Source: Paenibacillus sp. cl123
GTDB taxonomy: Bacteria > Bacillota > Bacilli > Paenibacillales > NBRC-103111
Direction: 5' to 3'
Assembly: GCF_900101595.1 (NCBI RefSeq)
Contig: NZ_FMYY01000035.1
Location: forward strand, 1-43,147
DNA length: 43,147 bases
Notes under the pieces: generated by a model
Seen by the model: the letters and a program-made list of their open reading frames with translations, nothing else
Database searches by the model: none
What the model was told of the DNA's origin: nothing
Shown here: one piece after another, positions 40,301 through 43,147 of the stretch
Layout of the letters: the number at the start of each line of letters is the position of its first letter
How positions within the stretch are numbered: the first letter of the stretch is position 1
Program-made: the position numbers and the translations under genes

Positions 40301-41887
40301 GGTACGACAATCAGCTTTGAAGTGGATCGGACGGCTGACTACGTGCTGACTTTGATTGGGGCTGACAGTCAGGAGAAGGCGTTCGAAATTCCATTTGCCC
40401 AGCTCACCGTTACTAAAGAAGGCGGCAATCCTGGCGGCAATCCGGGTCCTGGACCTGGAACAGGTAACCCGGGGCCGGTGAATATACATGGTATCTCGGA
40501 TGGCACTTACAGCATTGCCTATAAGGTTGTGAAGTATGGAACCATCAACGACACTTCAGTGATGCAGGATTACGTTATTACGCCGGGTAAGCTTATCGTC
40601 GAAAACGGAACGATGCGTTTTCAAATGACCTTGAAGCAAAGCAAGGAAGTGACTGACTTCCAAATCGACAACGGCAGCGGGCTTTCCACGCCAACTACAG
40701 TAGAGGAAGACGAAAAGGCAAACACCCGGACGGTTCAATTCCAGATCGGCAACCTGGATACGAAGCTGAAGGGCTGGGTGAAAGTTTATTGGCAGGTTAC
40801 CCCAGATTTCCTGTACGATCATCAATACGATATACATCTCACTTTGGACCGTTCGTCCCTCAAGCGGCTTGATCCCGGACAAAATCCGGGCGAAGTGGAT
40901 GCGAAGCCATTCGTTCAAGCTTATACACCGGGCGATTACTCCTTGGACTTCGCGGTAAATCTGCGCGGAACCAGCCGGAAGTCGGTGACAAGCGATTATA
41001 TCAAGCAGCCGGCCAAGCTGGTGGTGAAGGACGGCAAAAGCTATATGCAGGTCACGGTGTCGCATAAGGAAGTCACGGGGCTGAAGATTGAAACAGACGG
41101 CGTGCTGACCGATGCGGAAGTGATCTCGACGAATGAGGAGCGTAATGAAAGAACGGTACGATTTGAAGTCAAGGATACGAAATCCAAAGTATTTGCTCAA
41201 CTGGTCATGGCTGTGCCCGGCAAGTATAACGGCGAATATGAGGTAGAATTTATTCTCGATGGAACAAGCATTAAACCTTACAAGGAGCAGGCTGACGGGC
41301 AGGGCCAAGCCGGCGTACAGCCGGGCAGCAAGCCTGGAATCGTTCTCGCGAGCAGCTTCGCCGATGTGGAAAATCACTGGGCGAAAGCGGTGGTCGAGCG
41401 TGCTGTCGGCCTTGGTCTGGCTAACGGCTACGAAGACGGAACGTTCCGTCCGGACGACGTCGTAACCCGGGCAGAGTTTGCAGCGCTGCTGAGCCGTACG
41501 CTGAAGCTGGAAGAAAGCGCGGAGGAGCTGAGCTTCGCCGATACAGCGGATATTCCGGATTGGGTAAAGCCGTATTTGAGCGCGGTCGCCAAGGCAGGAT
41601 TGATCGGAGGGTATGAAGACGGCACGTTCCGCCCAGGACGAAGGATCAGCCGGGCCGAGCTGGGGGTTATCGTATCCCGGGCGCTGGAGCTGGAGCTCGA
41701 CGCCATGGCAGGACCAAGCTTCGCGGATACGGACAGCATCCCGGCATGGGCGCTGAGGGAAGTTGCGGCAGCGCATGAGCGTGGAATCATTAATGGCAGA
41801 GACAACAATCTTTTTGCACCTAATGAAAGCGCAACGCGAGCGGAGGCCGTCACGTTAATGCTTGCTTTATTTAATGAAGTAAAATAA
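37322..41887 (+). CDS. Giant surface protein with five NEAT domains and three SLH repeats
   Basis: A protein of about 1521 residues that would capture and store haem on the surface. Parts: signal peptide (1-38); NEAT1 (39-183, YIHWY at 168); helical region (204-367); an unrecognised beta-rich region (about 419-510); FIVAR-like helices (507-577); NEAT2 (588-710, YDHEY at 696); NEAT3 (717-832, YEMDH at 818); FIVAR-like (833-905); spacer domain (908-1033); Gly/Pro linker; NEAT4 (1057-1185, YDHQY at 1165); NEAT5 (1200-1321, YNGEY at 1302); three SLH repeats (1346-1521). NEAT3 has His in place of the second Tyr. The start is GTG at 37322 with AAGGAG 11 nt upstream; ATG 37328 is an alternative. It has no sortase signal; attachment is by SLH. 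Confidence 0.92.
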   Translation: MIMQLQSHTLKKAALLGLILMLLLSSLQLGVGKAAAAAVPDGTYPVDYFYMHAASNTVSVANDYLKSAGQKGSLVVQNGEVFFEHEVKPVEYGYFMYLGARLDGKPKATITTNPATQREEAAGLENYQAVAAAQPGGEGSNYLVRYKLAGVAELHDLIMHINIPVLGYIHWYHVRLKLDLSSLPGQSGGEEEPSPGGGTVTQATYEQVKTLISVSRSVYEAAREGTEYGDYSPGSKSIIWSGITQAEYMLSMTEDGNETAYGQIYNALNGSLAFFQTAQKLADRTLLISGVNAVKSFLKTASKQGTAAGSPGSAVAPIQEGEYEGTRIDSLQSELTRAQGILDKGSSTPEQISGAVTTLESAYQAVLPGQFVQARPFKLYALDTLEPTDKLSQYADELEATAATLAKKSDLTDMMESRFNLTLNVTPSGPIVQAYPGLEPIYQLTLPVGFVPEQSTDTKKVYQMMPVSVVTPVDSTWLGVSMIRYSVGNVTRDVYLSFNADMLEELKLTVTGAQRLHNTALAGSLDAAAYANAKAALQTAIDTAQPVADNLAARRPAIRAAQAALQTAVDTFKASGIVEGPAAGGEQLPDGEYAIPFNIYKKGSNDASVMYDYIVKDSGKLTVQGGQKVVSFTLKQNAEILSFKTERSGALVETDKVSEDLAANTRVVSFPVSDLKARLNGWVKIYWLLPPPIGLYDHEYEVQLGFGEPVIPNQPEQRELNFSVLHGTKDQLSSMNNYFLKPGVYSDVNGKKRITLTLKDSTIIPSFKVEQNGVLTETTVISTDTAANTRVVQFETADLATLLNGQVHISTVANGQPYEMDHAIRLKLYEADKAVLAALIASAQGKHDAAVEGTEVGQYPAGAKAALQTAIDAAKAANTSVSASQQTVDAAVGALQQAVSRFAASSRLEEASYKVELPDTIKSADGTPISSYVSGGAKLEISAGKQVAKFGLASGVTLKKVEKRKADGTLEDVAIQPQLAFKQAGLVTILSTAGTTISFEVDRTADYVLTLIGADSQEKAFEIPFAQLTVTKEGGNPGGNPGPGPGTGNPGPVNIHGISDGTYSIAYKVVKYGTINDTSVMQDYVITPGKLIVENGTMRFQMTLKQSKEVTDFQIDNGSGLSTPTTVEEDEKANTRTVQFQIGNLDTKLKGWVKVYWQVTPDFLYDHQYDIHLTLDRSSLKRLDPGQNPGEVDAKPFVQAYTPGDYSLDFAVNLRGTSRKSVTSDYIKQPAKLVVKDGKSYMQVTVSHKEVTGLKIETDGVLTDAEVISTNEERNERTVRFEVKDTKSKVFAQLVMAVPGKYNGEYEVEFILDGTSIKPYKEQADGQGQAGVQPGSKPGIVLASSFADVENHWAKAVVERAVGLGLANGYEDGTFRPDDVVTRAEFAALLSRTLKLEESAEELSFADTADIPDWVKPYLSAVAKAGLIGGYEDGTFRPGRRISRAELGVIVSRALELELDAMAGPSFADTDSIPAWALREVAAAHERGIINGRDNNLFAPNESATRAEAVTLMLALFNEVK

Positions 41888-41915
41888 CCGGCAGCTAGGA
41901 GGGCTGAATCGAGCG

Positions 41916-42725
41916 ATGCGGGTTAAGCGGCTGTTGGGGCGCCATTGCTGGACGATGACGGCGATTGCGGTCTTTCTCTATGCGGCAATCCGGCTGGCGG
42001 CGATTGGCTGGGGATATTATGAGAACCGCGAAGCTCTGGGCGAAGCCAGGGATTTATGGATGGAGGCGCGACCGGATGCAGCATGGGGAGGAGAGTTTCC
42101 GGTTACAGTTGGCGTTTACGCTTATGGGGAAGACGGACACCCGGAGCGGCTGCCGCAGCCTCGCTCTATATTCCAGCCCTTGCTGAAGCTGAACCCGGAT
42201 ATCGCCGGCTGGATCAAGCTGAATGGCAGCCGGATCGATTATCCGGTCGTTCAGGGGCCCGATAACGAATGGTATTTGCATCGCAATTATAAAGGTGAAG
42301 AGTCGCGGGCAGGCAGCATTTTTATGGATTTCCGCAATCGGCCGGGGGCAGAGGAACGGCATACGATTTTGTACGGCCACCGGATGAAGGATGGCACGAT
42401 GTTCGGCGATTTGAAGTATTATACGGAGCGGGAGTATTACGACGCGCATCGTGAATTTCGGCTGGATACGTTGTATGAATCCTATATCGCCGAAGTTTTT
42501 TCAGCCTATTACACGACGACGGAATTTAACTATATTGAAACGGAATTTGCCGACGACGCGGCCTTCGGCGCATTTCTGGAGCAAATCAAGCGGCGCTCGC
42601 TGTATAACGGCGACATGGGGATTTCCGTGCAGGACCGGATCGTGACGCTGTCGACCTGCGATTATTTGCTCGATCCGGTAAACGGACGATTTGTCGTGCA
42701 TGCCCGGCTGAAGCGGGCGGAGTGA
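41916..42725 (+). CDS. srtB: Class B sortase
   Basis: Sortase B joins proteins with NPxTG/NPQTN-type signals to peptidoglycan. The 269-residue protein has an N-terminal membrane anchor (about 12-33) and the class B catalytic domain: LKLNPDIAGWIKLNGSRIDYPVVQ, ILYGHRMKDGTMFGDLKYY (His155), TLSTCDYLL (Cys248) and NGRFVVHARL (Arg258). Its expected substrate is the NPATG protein at 31614, the only visible one in the window. AGGAGGG lies about 12 nt before the ATG. It is the last gene of the plus-strand haem locus, 28 nt after the giant NEAT gene, as srtB belongs to isd loci in other Firmicutes. Confidence 0.94.
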   Translation: MRVKRLLGRHCWTMTAIAVFLYAAIRLAAIGWGYYENREALGEARDLWMEARPDAAWGGEFPVTVGVYAYGEDGHPERLPQPRSIFQPLLKLNPDIAGWIKLNGSRIDYPVVQGPDNEWYLHRNYKGEESRAGSIFMDFRNRPGAEERHTILYGHRMKDGTMFGDLKYYTEREYYDAHREFRLDTLYESYIAEVFSAYYTTTEFNYIETEFADDAAFGAFLEQIKRRSLYNGDMGISVQDRIVTLSTCDYLLDPVNGRFVVHARLKRAE

Positions 42726-42824
42726 CCGGACTTGATCCCGCCTGGATTTGCTTGACAGCACTCCGCTCACAGTCCGCGGTCCAAAGTACTTTCTTCTAAG
42801 TGAAGTGCACGGCTGTCAATCGTC

Positions 42825-42863
42825 TGAGAAAATGTCACCTTAACTTTTCCGAGAAAATGTCAC
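42825..42863. repeat. Two copies of GAGAAAATGTCAC near the end of an insertion sequence
   Basis: GAGAAAATGTCAC occurs at 42826-42838 and 42851-42863 as a direct repeat with period 25. The position just beyond the transposase stop suggests the terminal or subterminal binding region of the element. The other end lies outside the window, so the inverted repeat cannot be confirmed. Confidence 0.5.
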
Positions 42864-42885
42864 TTTTAGAATAAATGGAAGCCGC

Positions 42886-43147
42886 CTACCAGGAGGCCTC
42901 CGAATAGCGGTTGTGCTGTGAATAGATGGCATCTTGGAATGAGCTCTTGGATGTGGTACGCTTGGATTGGTTTTGAGTCTCCGCGGTTCTCCACGGATGA
43001 CTGCTGGCGGGTTTGCGTGGCTGCGCAGAGCCCGCTTTTTCTTTTGGCGCAGAAATCCGTTTCGGCCGTTCCGTTGGCTTAAGCGCAACTGCCTTGCCCT
43101 GAAACCACAAAATGACTTCTTCGTCTAGCGTCACACGGACTTCGACG
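42886..43147 (-). CDS. Partial transposase (C-terminal end), cut by the window edge
   Basis: The minus-strand frame runs off the right edge without a start and reads VEVRVTLDEEVILWFQGKAV followed by a basic, low-complexity tail ending at 42886. The strand pattern resembles the C-terminal beta domain of integrase-core (DDE) transposases of the IS481/ISNCY kind. The catalytic part is not in the window. Family assignment is tentative. Confidence 0.55.
   Translation of the reverse strand, partial: VEVRVTLDEEVILWFQGKAVALKPTERPKRISAPKEKAGSAQPRKPASSHPWRTAETQNQSKRTTSKSSFQDAIYSQHNRYSEASW

Noticed and set aside
38132..40489. 785-codon minus-strand frame inside the giant NEAT gene
   Set aside because: Antisense shadow of the NEAT/FIVAR coding; no family features and no ribosome site.

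Overview
The window looks like a chromosomal segment of a GC-rich, spore-forming member of the Bacillales, most likely Paenibacillus or a close relative. It carries Gram-positive sporulation genes (bofC, spoVB, a SpoIID-type protein, cotH), S-layer-homology (SLH) surface proteins and a class B sortase. Its core gene order, bofC-ruv-queA-tgt-yajC-(yrzE-like)-(DUF421)-spoVB-(comN-like)-secD-secF-CDF-recJ-apt-relA-dtd, follows the equivalent Bacillus subtilis block. Differences from B. subtilis are the presence of ruvC, separate secD and secF, a SpoIID/LytB-type gene between ruvB and queA, and a spore-coat pair between apt and relA. The species is inferred, not proven.

Positions 1-25100 are this housekeeping/sporulation block. 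A signal peptidase lies on the minus strand at the left edge. It is followed by bofC, Holliday-junction processing (ruvC, ruvA, ruvB), a secreted SpoIID-type wall protein, queuosine tRNA modification (queA, tgt), protein export (yajC, secD, secF), a lipid-II-flippase-like sporulation protein (spoVB), a CDF transporter with unusual metal-site residues, recJ, apt, a divergent Cys/Ser/Arg-rich coat-like protein plus CotH kinase, relA, dtd and a 58-residue ORF. Many genes end at long hairpins. Positions 25331-27937 hold two stand-alone genes: a membrane-anchored FAD oxidoreductase and a VOC-fold protein.

Positions 28061-42725 form a compact haem-iron acquisition locus of the Isd type. On the minus strand, a lipoprotein, a permease and an ABC ATPase form one importer. 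The ATPase is fused in frame to an IsdG-type haem mono-oxygenase. On the plus strand, after Fur boxes, come a NEAT protein with an NPATG sortase-B signal, a NEAT+SLH protein, an IsdE-like lipoprotein, an IsdF-like permease and a second ATPase. A perfect Fur box then precedes a small secreted NEAT-like protein, a roughly 1520-residue protein with five NEAT domains and three SLH repeats, and a class B sortase. A plausible flow is: surface and secreted NEAT proteins take up haem, SLH- and sortase-anchored NEATs pass it through the wall, two lipoprotein/permease/ATPase systems import it, and the IsdG domain opens the ring in the cytoplasm.

The right edge (about 42825-43147) holds the C-terminal end of a transposase gene, cut by the window boundary.

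The observations most worth following are: the ATPase-IsdG fusion, whose junction sits next to a run of seven G (C on the coding strand), where losing one base restores separate ATGA-overlapping genes; the His-x3-His replacing the haem-ligand Tyr-x3-Tyr motif in the small NEAT-like protein; and two similar promoter-hairpin-T-run-Fur-box modules.
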